Shown here one piece after another: positions 15,831 through 23,330 of a stretch of 35,991 nucleotides of DNA. The notes below the pieces were generated by a model that was not told where the DNA came from, did no database searches, and saw only the letters and a program-made list of their open reading frames with translations. A program made the translations under genes and the position numbers. This DNA is from Pedobacter rhizosphaerae (GTDB taxonomy: Bacteria; Bacteroidota; Bacteroidia; Sphingobacteriales; Sphingobacteriaceae): positions 203,899-239,889 of the forward strand of contig NZ_FOGG01000004.1 of the NCBI RefSeq assembly GCF_900111155.1, written 5' to 3'. The stretch's first letter is position 1; every line of letters begins with the position of its first letter.

Positions 15831-15875
15831 GATTGTTTAAATTTCATCCAAATATAAAACAATACTATTTAAGCA

Positions 15876-15906
15876 AAATAGCCCTAACTGTAAAGCTGGG
15901 CTATTT
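15876..15906 (-). terminator. Possible terminator after the interrupted TonB-domain gene
   Basis: AAATAGCCC (15876-15884) and GGGCTATTT (15898-15906) form a 9-bp perfect stem with a 13-base loop. The T run on the minus strand is weak, so partial read-through into the next gene is likely. Confidence 0.5.
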
Positions 15907-15959
15907 AAGATGAGCATGTTGAACTGACAAAATCAGCTTTCGTTATTTTCTATACCTGA

Positions 15960-16352
15960 TCACAACTTAAACTGAACGCCGATGTTGTATCTTACTCTTA
16001 CAGGCTTACCATCAATTAATCCCGGGTTCTAGGCCGGACTACTTTTGAGCACCCTTATTGCTTCTTCATCTGTGCCGCTCCCTAATTTTCTAATCACTAT
16101 AATATCTGTTAGGGCTCCATTTTTCTCTACTATAAAACTCAAAAAAACCCTTCCCTCCACATTATTCCGCTTTGCTGGTTCTGGATACTTAATGGCCTTG
16201 GCCAAATAGTCATAGAATTTCTTAAAACCACCTGGAAATTCAGGCTGTTTATCTACGCTTACGAAATCATAAACCCTATCCGTATTTTGCGCTTTGGCGA
16301 TATTCACGCACATAGCAATCCCCATAAGGGCTAAAAAAAACAGCTTTCTCAT
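15960..16352 (-). pseudogene. Small secreted TonB_C-domain protein interrupted by an in-frame TAG
   Basis: The frame starts at 16352 with a signal peptide (about 1-21, ending NIAKAQ) and a TonB_C domain almost identical in pattern to the second one of the M56 fusion (VSVDKQPEFPGGFKKFYDYL, VEGRVFLSFIVEKNGALTD). After 107 codons it reads SSPA and then TAG at 16031-16029. The same frame continues with NPGLIDGKPVRVRYNIGVQF and KL and ends at TGA (15962-15960). The two paralogues read SPKWNPG and SPNWNPG, so the TAG stands exactly where the conserved Trp codon TGG is expected; one G to A change explains it. The full product would be 130 residues. The rest of the frame is intact, which suggests a recent nonsense mutation or a sequence error. 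Confidence 0.85.
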
Positions 16353-16454
16353 TACTTTAAAATATTTATTGGTGAATTTCGTGCTATTGAACTAAGGGGT
16401 AATTTGAATAAAATTGAGGCGCTGAGATAAATGCAAATATTCCCCTTACCTTTT

Positions 16455-17066
16455 CTAATTCTTTTTAGAATTCTTGGTTTTTATAATTATTACTCCATTT
16501 TTTCCCTTGTCACCATGAAGAGTAACCGCAGAACCATCTTTCAAAACTGAAATACTTTCGATGCTATCCGGACTAATATTCTTAGCTTCATCCTCTGTCA
16601 TTTCCTTACCATCAATAATATAAAGCGGCTTATTTTTAACATCTGATGAATTCCCAAGACTGAATGTTGCTGTATTCTTATTTTTACCCCGAATGGAAAT
16701 CCCACTAATATCCCCATGTAATGGCTCATTAGCTTGATATTTTTGACTAATAATTTTATCTATCCCTGATTTAGTAGTCACCAAAATAACGCCATTCTTA
16801 GCTGCAAAACCATATGTTGCTACTGCACTACTGTCTTTTAACACAGAAATAGACTTTATATCTTCGGCATCCAAGCCATTCAGCGATGATTCTCCACCCC
16901 ACAATTGCTTATGGCCATCGATAATAATTAAGGGATTTTGCCGTATTCTCGCTGAATTGTTATTCAATCTAATGAATATTTTTTTCTGTGTCGTGTCTGT
17001 TTTTTGCGCATGGCACAGCCCTGCTGTTCCGCTAACGAGTAGCAGAACGGTCATTAATTTTCTCAT
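16455..17066 (-). CDS. Secreted protein made of two TonB-receptor plug-like repeats
   Basis: A 203-residue exported protein with a signal peptide at about 1-20 (SGTAGLCHAQ). The mature part is two tandem copies of a module otherwise seen in the plug of SusC-type receptors. Copy 1 (about 30-100) has PLIIIDGHKQLW, EDIKSISVLKDSSAVATYG and NGVILVTTKSG. Copy 2 (about 120-200) has PLYIIDGKEMTEDEA, DSIESISVLKDGSAVTLHG and NGVIIIKTKNSK. No barrel, TonB_C domain or membrane segment is present. It lies 45 bases after the M56 fusion gene, whose C-terminal domain is the same module. Function is unknown: it could be a soluble partner or decoy of receptor plugs or of the M56 ectodomain. That is inference. 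Confidence 0.78.
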   Translation of the reverse strand: MRKLMTVLLLVSGTAGLCHAQKTDTTQKKIFIRLNNNSARIRQNPLIIIDGHKQLWGGESSLNGLDAEDIKSISVLKDSSAVATYGFAAKNGVILVTTKSGIDKIISQKYQANEPLHGDISGISIRGKNKNTATFSLGNSSDVKNKPLYIIDGKEMTEDEAKNISPDSIESISVLKDGSAVTLHGDKGKNGVIIIKTKNSKKN

Positions 17067-17111
17067 GATATTTCGATTTTTAAATTTCTGGGTTATATCG
17101 AAGGATTGTGG

Positions 17112-19067
17112 TTAAGATTTTCCATCTAAAAGCGGGGCCTTATCCTTCCTTGCACTTTTTGTAGTTACTATAATTACGCCATCCTTCCCTTTCTGGCCGT
17201 ACAAACTTATGGCCGATTGATCTTTAAGAACAGAAATGGATTCAATGGCATTTGCATCCAGGGTTTTTAAGATGTCATTATCGACGATCTCTCCATCCAA
17301 AACATAAAGGCCTTTAAACGTTTCGTTATTTCCCCTAATTTTTATAGAGCCCATTTGGCCTGTTAAATTTTGAGATTTATTTTTTGGCTCTGCCTCTGTG
17401 GGTTTATCCAGATTATTTAGGGCAAAATTAACATTGATATTATAGCGCGAGCGGATGGGTTCTCCTTTCACGATTCCAGGATTCCAATTTGGACTGCTTT
17501 CCAAAACTCTGATTGCTTCTTCATCCAGCTCCTTTGAAAGGCCTCTGATAATTCTGATATCGCTTAATTTTCCATCTTTTTCTACCACAAAAGATAAAAA
17601 TACCTTTCCTTGTACATTGTCTTCTTTAGCTTTTTTGGGGTACCGAATACTTGCGCCCAGGTATTCATAAAATTTTCTGACACCTCCGGGAAATTCTGGT
17701 TGCTTATCTATAGACACAAAATCAAATACCTGCTCATTGCTCCCTTCGCCTTTCTGAGTAGTAGGAAAAGATATAATGGTTATCCCAGAAAGATTTTGAT
17801 AACCCTTAACATCGGCGATCTTCTCATTTTTATACCCTTCTTTTAATCCCGAAAGTTTAAAAGATACTTTAATGGCATATTTACCATCTGCTACCTGATC
17901 AAATTTCTTATAAGATAGAATGGTTTTCATTACCTCTTCATCGCAACCATAACCCAAATCTACATTGGCACTTATGCTATTTACTCGCCCATTTTTTAAG
18001 GTGAACTTAATTTGCGTATTGCCCTGGAAATTAGCCGCATGGGCTTCTACAGGATACTTAACTGCCCCCCCAACAAAACGATAAAAATCTCTCCACTGCT
18101 CCTCTGGCTGTCCTTTAATAGACACCGTTGCTGCTGTTTTTTCAATAAGCTTCTCATTTTCGATGGGCTTAGTTACCATTTCCTGTACCAACTCCATTGG
18201 TTTTTCTAAAGGAAGCTGTTCAGAAATGGAGATTAAATTTTCGTTCTTTCTCACTGTCGCAGAAGAAAATACAATCAATATGGCAAAGAGCGGTATAAAA
18301 ATACCATATTTCATAACTGCTGTCTTTTTAGACCTTTCCTTATGAAGCATGAAGATCCTCTTTTTGATCATTGATTTTCTGAAAAAGCCATTAGCGAGTG
18401 AATGAGGAGCAATCCCAAACGATTTGCTCAGCAACAACATCGAATATTCAGCCTTATCCCCCTGAAATGCTGCCGCCTTCTCATCTGCTAAAAACTCATG
18501 GATATTCCTGATCGTATGTTTGTATAAATAAATGACTGGATTTAGCCAGGTTACGATCCCTAAAACTTCGAAAAAGAGGATATCCAGACTGTGCCATTGT
18601 TTAATATGCGTTTCTTCATGAATGTCAATCACCTCCATTTTAGGTAAATTGCTATCAATCACCTTTTTCTTAAAAAAGGAAAACGCTGAACCAGTTTTAG
18701 CCCTTGCGATGAGTCTTTTAACCTTAATTAAATTAAAAACCAACCGACCTAAAAAGAACAATATCCCAGCACAATAAACATAAACGATAAGATTACCCCA
18801 GTTTAATCCCGGATTAGGCGTAGTTACAACGCTGGCCTGTGCTAACATAGCTTCCCAGTTAACCGTAGTGTAAACTTGTTGTGCGGCGCGCTGTTCAGTT
18901 AGCCATTCCAATCGTATAAATGGAATACAAAGCGATAGAACACCTGCTGAGACTAGATAAATGCGATTGAGCATAAAGTAAGTCTCTTTATCTAATAACA
19001 GTTTATAAAAACCGTAGAAAACAATTAGATAAATATTGATCTGTAATAGGTAGTGGGCTAAACTCAT
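17112..19067 (-). CDS. BlaR1/MecR1-like M56 metallopeptidase fused to two TonB_C domains and a plug-like domain
   Basis: A 651-residue inner-membrane protein. Residues about 1-272 are an M56 peptidase with membrane segments near 5-25, 35-53, 92-115 and 254-271. The zinc motif His150-E-E-T-His154 is followed by HEFLADE at 190-196. The exported part holds a divergent TonB_C domain (about 320-405), a second typical TonB_C domain (about 447-552: PEFPGGVRKFYEYLGASIRY, SSPNWNPG) and a plug-like module (about 565-645: GLYVLDGEIVD, ESISVLKDQSAISLYG, GVIIVTTK). Its start overlaps the BlaI gene by 4 bases. By analogy with BlaR1, the ectodomain senses something outside and the peptidase relieves BlaI repression. 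No penicillin-binding sensor domain is present, so the signal is unlikely to be a beta-lactam. TonB or plug modules as sensor are inference. Confidence 0.88.
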   Translation of the reverse strand: MSLAHYLLQINIYLIVFYGFYKLLLDKETYFMLNRIYLVSAGVLSLCIPFIRLEWLTEQRAAQQVYTTVNWEAMLAQASVVTTPNPGLNWGNLIVYVYCAGILFFLGRLVFNLIKVKRLIARAKTGSAFSFFKKKVIDSNLPKMEVIDIHEETHIKQWHSLDILFFEVLGIVTWLNPVIYLYKHTIRNIHEFLADEKAAAFQGDKAEYSMLLLSKSFGIAPHSLANGFFRKSMIKKRIFMLHKERSKKTAVMKYGIFIPLFAILIVFSSATVRKNENLISISEQLPLEKPMELVQEMVTKPIENEKLIEKTAATVSIKGQPEEQWRDFYRFVGGAVKYPVEAHAANFQGNTQIKFTLKNGRVNSISANVDLGYGCDEEVMKTILSYKKFDQVADGKYAIKVSFKLSGLKEGYKNEKIADVKGYQNLSGITIISFPTTQKGEGSNEQVFDFVSIDKQPEFPGGVRKFYEYLGASIRYPKKAKEDNVQGKVFLSFVVEKDGKLSDIRIIRGLSKELDEEAIRVLESSPNWNPGIVKGEPIRSRYNINVNFALNNLDKPTEAEPKNKSQNLTGQMGSIKIRGNNETFKGLYVLDGEIVDNDILKTLDANAIESISVLKDQSAISLYGQKGKDGVIIVTTKSARKDKAPLLDGKS

Positions 19068-19441
19068 TTTGGCGTGTGTTTAATTTTATTGATCATTTTT
19101 AAAATCTCATCAACATCACTTAAATCCAACTTCTCTTCTTTTACAAAAAAGGAGAACATACTTTCCACCGAGTTTTCAAAGTAGTTTCCCAGCAGTTTTT
19201 CTGTTGCGTGCCTTTTGTATTCCTCCTTACTAATAAGGGGGTAATACTGATGGGCTTTACCAAAAGCCTCATGGCCGATAAAACCTTTTGTTTCTAAAAT
19301 TCTGATAATGGTTGATACCGTATTATATGCAGGTTTTGGGAGCGGTAATTCATCGATCACATCTTTTACAAATGCTTTTTCCAATTGCCACAGTACCTGC
19401 ATAATCTGTTCTTCGGCTTTGGTTAAATCTTTAATTTCCAT
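19064..19441 (-). CDS. BlaI/MecI/CopY-family transcriptional repressor
   Basis: A 125-residue repressor. The N-terminal winged helix (about 1-75) has the family signature LTKAEEQIMQVLWQLEKAFV, then PAYNTVSTIIRILETKGFI and HQYYPLIS. The C-terminal dimerisation helices follow, with a candidate protease-sensitive stretch SMFSFFVKEE near residue 98. The gene is first in the locus and overlaps the M56 gene by 4 bases, the standard BlaI-BlaR1 pairing in which the peptidase inactivates the repressor. A perfect 18-bp palindrome lies 21 bases upstream and is the obvious operator candidate. No beta-lactamase gene lies in the window. Confidence 0.93.
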   Translation of the reverse strand: MEIKDLTKAEEQIMQVLWQLEKAFVKDVIDELPLPKPAYNTVSTIIRILETKGFIGHEAFGKAHQYYPLISKEEYKRHATEKLLGNYFENSVESMFSFFVKEEKLDLSDVDEILKMINKIKHTPK

Positions 19442-19461
19442 GATATTGATATAATAAGGAC

Positions 19462-19479
19462 AAGCAAAACGTTTTGCTT
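19462..19479. promoter_or_regulatory. 18-bp palindrome upstream of blaI (operator candidate)
   Basis: AAGCAAAACGTTTTGCTT is a perfect palindrome positioned 21-38 bases before the BlaI-family start. Autorepression through it is plausible. It differs from the TACTAC/GTAGTA type of operator commonly associated with BlaI-family repressors, so another regulator is possible. Confidence 0.55.
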
Positions 19480-19581
19480 AAACTAAAGTTAAAACTAATT
19501 TCTTAGTTATGCAAATTTTTAAGCAAGTTTTTTCACAGGAAGTCCTCTGATTATCAACTATGGAATAGGAAAGATTAGTCT

Positions 19582-20223
19582 TTAAATGGTTACCAGATTG
19601 TTTTTGATACCATAAACTACGAGTCCGGTACGCGATTTAATATTAAGCTTGGCAAATAAAGATTCACGATAGTTATCAACTGTGCGGGGGCTAACATTCA
19701 TTTGATCTGCAATTTCCTTATATGTGAGCTCCGTACTGCAATGCTGCAAAAAGCTGAGTTCCCTGGCAGTAAAAATGGGTTTGGCATCGCCATCCTTTAA
19801 GGCCACTAAAAGCCTGCCCGAAACCAGTTCGTTAACATAAAAGCCTTTATCCATGATCGCTTTAATCGCAATAAGCAAATCTGAGGGAGTAGATTCTTTA
19901 AGCATATACCCTCCGGCACCAGCTTTTAACATCCCTATGATGGCTTTTTCATCTTCCAGCATACTCAATGCAAGTACATTTACATTGGGATATTCTTCTT
20001 TAATCCATTTTGTAGCGGCATAGCCATCCATTACAGGCATACTGATATCCATCAATATAAGCTCTACATCGGGATGAGTTTTAATTTTGGTCTGTAAATC
20101 AACACCATTTATGGCTTCAAAAACGACCTCTATTTCGTCAAATTCTTCTAAAAGGCTAGCCAGACCAGACCTAAAGAGTGTATGATCATCTACAATAGCA
20201 ATAGATACAACAGCGTTTTGCAT
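19582..20223 (-). CDS. NarL/FixJ-type response regulator
   Basis: A 213-residue two-domain regulator. The receiver domain (about 5-122) has the acidic pair Asp12-Asp13, the phospho-acceptor Asp59 in ILMDISMPVMDG, and the conserved Lys in GGYMLKEST. The LuxR/GerE helix-turn-helix (about 148-213) reads FTARELSFLQHCSTELTYKE and PRTVDNYRESLFAKL. The gene is last in a four-gene operon and follows the sensor kinase by 3 bases. The two should form a phosphorelay pair. DNA targets are unknown. Confidence 0.93.
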   Translation of the reverse strand: MQNAVVSIAIVDDHTLFRSGLASLLEEFDEIEVVFEAINGVDLQTKIKTHPDVELILMDISMPVMDGYAATKWIKEEYPNVNVLALSMLEDEKAIIGMLKAGAGGYMLKESTPSDLLIAIKAIMDKGFYVNELVSGRLLVALKDGDAKPIFTARELSFLQHCSTELTYKEIADQMNVSPRTVDNYRESLFAKLNIKSRTGLVVYGIKNNLVTI

Positions 20224-20226
20224 AAT

Positions 20227-21018
20227 TTAAGGATAGGGAATTTCCAGGGAAATTGATGTTCCCTGACCAACAGTCGAATTTAACATTAATTTTCCATTGA
20301 TCATCTCCATTCTTTTACGAATTGAGCTCAACCCCATTCCTGTATTATTTTTTTTAGCGTTATCATAATCGAAACCCACACCATCTTCGGCAATATTTAA
20401 AAACAGCTTGTCATTTTCCAAATAAGCGTTGATCTCAATATGGGTAGCCTGAGCATGCTTAATAATATTATTGATAATTTCCTGCATTAATCGAAGAATA
20501 ATCAGGTCTTTATCGGGAGAGAAATGCTCCAGCCTGGTGAGTTCATTTTGTACCTTTAACTGAAATACCCCACTTTTACTTAACCAGTTTACTTCCTGCT
20601 CTATGGCATAACCAATGCCTTCAGAAACCAACTGCTCTCCATGCAAAAGTTTAGCCAGCTCTCTGAGTTCTTTAATAGACTTATTAACCAAAGAAAGCGA
20701 ATTCTCTATTTTTTTTGCTGCCTTTTCTGTGTCATTTAAATTAACAGAATTTAAGGTGAGTGTAGTTAAACTTAAAAGCTGTCCTACATTATCATGAAGG
20801 TCTGTGGCAATACTTTGCATGGTTTGGTCTTGCACCTCTACTTTTGCCTTAAGCATTTCTGCAGAGAATGTCTCCTGCATAAGTTGTTTTTCTACAAAAT
20901 GATTTTTCTTGTGCCGGTTATACGATCTGATATATAAGATCAGAAAAACAGGCATCAATAAAAATATTAAAGTAGCTATTGCTACTAAGATTGCAATTTT
21001 CGCTGTTTCATTCTGCAT
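20227..21018 (-). CDS. NarL-family sensor histidine kinase (HisKA_3/HATPase)
   Basis: A 263-residue kinase with a single N-terminal membrane helix at about 8-30, a linker coiled region, and the dimerisation/phospho-acceptor segment SIATDLHDNVGQLLSLTTLT, whose His lies in the DLHDNVGQ motif of HisKA_3 kinases. A HATPase domain follows with IILRLMQEIINNIIKHAQA (N box) and EDGVGFDYD and GMGLSSIRKRMEMING (G boxes). There is no periplasmic sensor domain, so the signal probably comes from the membrane protein encoded just upstream. The ATG at 21018 is preferred; an in-frame GTG at 21036 is possible. Both overlap the preceding gene. Confidence 0.9.
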   Translation of the reverse strand: MQNETAKIAILVAIATLIFLLMPVFLILYIRSYNRHKKNHFVEKQLMQETFSAEMLKAKVEVQDQTMQSIATDLHDNVGQLLSLTTLTLNSVNLNDTEKAAKKIENSLSLVNKSIKELRELAKLLHGEQLVSEGIGYAIEQEVNWLSKSGVFQLKVQNELTRLEHFSPDKDLIILRLMQEIINNIIKHAQATHIEINAYLENDKLFLNIAEDGVGFDYDNAKKNNTGMGLSSIRKRMEMINGKLMLNSTVGQGTSISLEIPYP

Positions 21019-21632
21019 ATAAAGGAGTATATCCACAAACTATGTAAAATTAAATTGAGTACAATATAAATGAGGTACCTTAAAGGCAACCAGTTTAAAA
21101 CCTTAAAATTGAACATACCATCGAAAATATTGGCCATGGTACTTCCAAAATAATAGAATAAGACACCAGTTACCCACCAAAATTCGGGATGACTTTTGAG
21201 CACGATGAAATGTTCATCGCGCAATAAGAGATAATAATAATAAAGTGCATAAACGGTAAACAGCACCGACATTACATTCACACAAAGAATATTATATTGC
21301 TTATATCCGTTAAGGATTACAGAAAGGCCATAACTTCCATAAACAATAATAGTCCCAGCCACTATGATATTTAGGGGATTGATATACTTACGCAAACAAT
21401 GATACAGACCATAAAGGATAAAGCCTGCTTCTAAAAAGATAAACATATTGAACCACCAAAGGTTGTTGATCTTTTTTGAGTTCAAATAACTGCCATAGCT
21501 CTCGAAAAACAAGGCTATGGCAATGTAAAGCATAACAATTTTCCAAAAACTATTTTTATCCCTCGTTAATAGTACTATAGCTGCTGTTAAACTAACAATT
21601 TCTATAGAAATGACCGGGCTTGGAAGTTTCAT
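20985..21632 (-). CDS. Polytopic membrane protein of unknown function in a kinase operon
   Basis: A 215-residue protein with about seven predicted membrane helices, short loops and many aromatic residues (for example NNLWWFNMFIFLEAGFILYG and ALYYYYLLL). I recognise no named family. Its 3' end overlaps the start of a kinase that lacks a sensor domain, and its start lies 3 bases after the stop of the small soluble protein gene. The likely role is the membrane sensing module of the system, working with the kinase as a split 7TM receptor kinase. That is inference from gene order and topology. Confidence 0.75.
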   Translation of the reverse strand: MKLPSPVISIEIVSLTAAIVLLTRDKNSFWKIVMLYIAIALFFESYGSYLNSKKINNLWWFNMFIFLEAGFILYGLYHCLRKYINPLNIIVAGTIIVYGSYGLSVILNGYKQYNILCVNVMSVLFTVYALYYYYLLLRDEHFIVLKSHPEFWWVTGVLFYYFGSTMANIFDGMFNFKVLNWLPLRYLIYIVLNLILHSLWIYSFICRMKQRKLQS

Positions 21633-21635
21633 TGC

Positions 21636-22010
21636 TTAAAGAATAACGCCGTTACAGTTTTCAGGGCAAAGTTCACCCCTGTTTTCGATATCGTCGATAT
21701 CGTCTTCCTGGCCGCCATCAGTCCCTTCCAATTTTGGATAAGTTGGAACCAATAAAACAGTATTTCTTCCTTCATACGAAGTTGGAACACCTTCCAATTC
21801 ACCTGGAACATATTGTGCAAAATAAATACGGAGTCCATCTCCACCTTTTTCCTTTAGCTTTTCTGCCATGCGAATAATCTGGTCGGCAGGAAACCAAACC
21901 GCCTTAGAATAAGATTTTGGAGTGTATTGGAAGGTTTCCTTGGCATAAGCATCTACCATTTTTTTTGCAACGTCTTCTGGTACGTTTCTTTCATTTTCAG
22001 TGTTAATCAT
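21636..22010 (-). CDS. Small soluble protein of unknown function, first gene of a signalling operon
   Basis: A 124-residue protein with no signal peptide or membrane segment when started at the ATG at 22010; a longer frame to 22064 adds 18 unlikely residues. It begins MINTENERNVPEDVAKKMVD and has a mixed alpha/beta pattern (AVWFPADQIIRMAEKLKEKG, GLRIYFAQYVPGEL, NTVLLVPTYP). It ends in an acidic stretch EDDIDDIENRGELCPENCNG with a terminal Cys-x3-Cys. I recognise no family. It precedes the polytopic membrane protein gene by 3 bases and is probably co-transcribed with it, the kinase and the regulator. The Cys pair could bind metal or respond to redox, a guess only. A weak TTG-N20-TATATTTT promoter may lie near 22045-22068. 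Confidence 0.75.
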   Translation of the reverse strand: MINTENERNVPEDVAKKMVDAYAKETFQYTPKSYSKAVWFPADQIIRMAEKLKEKGGDGLRIYFAQYVPGELEGVPTSYEGRNTVLLVPTYPKLEGTDGGQEDDIDDIENRGELCPENCNGVIL

Positions 22011-22102
22011 GTTGTTTGGTTTTTTGATAAAAGTCGAAAAATATATGGGTATTGACAATAGCATCCAAATTATTTCAATACCGTAAAAACACCTTTTTAA
22101 TT

Positions 22103-22151
22103 AGGGCTTTTCAGCCCTTACACACAAAATGTAATCTACTTAGTTTTGTGT
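22103..22151. promoter_or_regulatory. Divergent control region with hairpin and inverted repeat
   Basis: Between the signalling operon and the LuxR-type gene lie a hairpin (AGGGCT 22103-22108 with AGCCCT 22113-22118) and a perfect inverted repeat of 8-bp arms (ACACAAAA 22122-22129, TTTTGTGT 22144-22151). The right arm overlaps TAGTTTTG at 22141-22148, a match to the Bacteroidota -7 box for the plus-strand gene. The repeat is an operator candidate. Confidence 0.5.
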
Positions 22152-22192
22152 ATCACAGTTCAAACAAACACATTGTACTAAAAAAATAAGCG

Positions 22193-22423
22193 ATGACAAA
22201 CAGCATCTTATTACAAGAAAATCAAGTTGCGATAAGTGAAAGAGAAGTTGAGATCGTACACCTATTATCGATGGGGTATAATAGCAAAGAAATTGGTGAA
22301 ATGTTATTTATCAGTGAGCATACTGTAAATACGCACAGGAGAAACATGGTTAGAAAGCTTGATTTGAAAAACTCTTACCAGTTGATCGTTTGGGCATTTA
22401 AAGAAAAAATATTATCCTTTTAG
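22193..22423 (+). CDS. Stand-alone LuxR/GerE helix-turn-helix protein
   Basis: A 76-residue protein consisting almost entirely of a GerE-type DNA-binding domain: ISEREVEIVHLLSMGYNSKE, EHTVNTHRRNMVRKLDL. No receiver or ligand-binding domain is present. It is divergent from the four-gene signalling operon and shares a short control region with it, so it may regulate that operon or respond to it. Single-domain LuxR-type proteins are known as transcription factors whose activity is set by abundance or partners; here the target is unknown. Confidence 0.88.
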   Translation: MTNSILLQENQVAISEREVEIVHLLSMGYNSKEIGEMLFISEHTVNTHRRNMVRKLDLKNSYQLIVWAFKEKILSF

Positions 22424-22461
22424 GAAACAAAAATCCACAGATTTAACGCATCTCGTAAAAC

Positions 22462-22506
22462 AAAGCCTGCATTTTGAGCATCTAATCAAAACCGCAGGCT
22501 TTTGTA
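22462..22506. terminator. Bidirectional terminator
   Basis: AAAGCCTGC (22462-22470) pairs with GCAGGCTTT (22494-22502) over a 23-base loop, with T on the plus side and A on the other. It sits between the convergent LuxR-type and ABC permease genes. Confidence 0.75.
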
Positions 22507-22528
22507 TTTACCTCCTTTGGGGATGTTG

Positions 22529-23329
22529 TTATTTTATACTTTTCTTGCTGACGATAATATATCCGATAATGAAAAGTAAAGTAGCGTAGATTAGGCTGGA
22601 AATGATTTCAGACGTAAAAACAGGAAAATCTAATGGGTTCCCGGCTTTTTTTGCCGTTGAAGTGATTCTTAACGCCAGCGTTGGATGACTATATGGTATA
22701 AAGTAGGCATATTTCCAACCTACATTTGCAGTGATAATCCCCATAATGACACCAACAAATCCGATTCCCATTGGCTTTAGGAAATCACTCCACAGTAAAC
22801 TAAAAACAAATTGCAGCGATAATATCCCTAGTGATGACAAAAAGATTTTTGCATAATATTTACACAATATCGGCACCGGGTTATATGCACTGAAATGGTA
22901 TCGGGGTATTAAAAATTCGAGGAGGTGGCCAAATGCAACAGTTAAGGCTGCAAATAGGAACAAGCAGATAAATATGGTTAATACAGCATATAAATATTTC
23001 GCTGCATAAATAGAAAATCTATTTAAAGGTTGTGCAAATAAAGTTTTCCAGGTATCATTTTTATGTTCTATGTTATTGATGGAAAAAGCCATGAAAATTA
23101 CATAAAATGGCAAAATGAGCATCCCCATTACGCCCAATGCATTTCCACTGTATCTTCCCCATAATGCCATAGGTGGATAATTAAGCTTTAATATTTTTTC
23201 AGCATCATGATAGAAACCGAAAGCTATTAAACTGCAAATAATGGCAGGAAGTAGGATTGCAGCCCAAAAAGCTAAGGTTTTCCTCGATTTATAAAACTCT
23301 GAAACCATGGAAATGTATAAAGAGCGCAT
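22529..23329 (-). CDS. ABC-2 type transporter permease
   Basis: A 266-residue integral membrane protein with about six helices (for example AFWAAILLPAIICSLIAFGF, MGMLILPFYVIFMAFSI, LFIIGYIIVSKKSIK), the layout of ABC-2 exporter permeases of the BcrB/NatB kind. The segment KNDTWKTLFAQPLNRFSIYA between helices is a typical ABC-2 feature. It lies 1 base after the ATPase gene and forms the membrane part of the same exporter. The locus resembles peptide-antibiotic or cell-envelope stress ABC systems, but the exported substrate is unknown. Confidence 0.88.
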   Translation of the reverse strand: MRSLYISMVSEFYKSRKTLAFWAAILLPAIICSLIAFGFYHDAEKILKLNYPPMALWGRYSGNALGVMGMLILPFYVIFMAFSINNIEHKNDTWKTLFAQPLNRFSIYAAKYLYAVLTIFICLFLFAALTVAFGHLLEFLIPRYHFSAYNPVPILCKYYAKIFLSSLGILSLQFVFSLLWSDFLKPMGIGFVGVIMGIITANVGWKYAYFIPYSHPTLALRITSTAKKAGNPLDFPVFTSEIISSLIYATLLFIIGYIIVSKKSIK

Positions 23330-23330
23330 A

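Noticed and set aside
16029..16352. A complete 107-residue TonB_C protein
   Set aside because: The frame continues past the TAG with family-conserved sequence to a TGA at 15960, so the short form is a truncation rather than a natural end.
17112..19441. Beta-lactam resistance locus
   Set aside because: BlaI and M56 proteins are present, but there is no beta-lactamase gene and the M56 protein lacks a penicillin-binding sensor domain.
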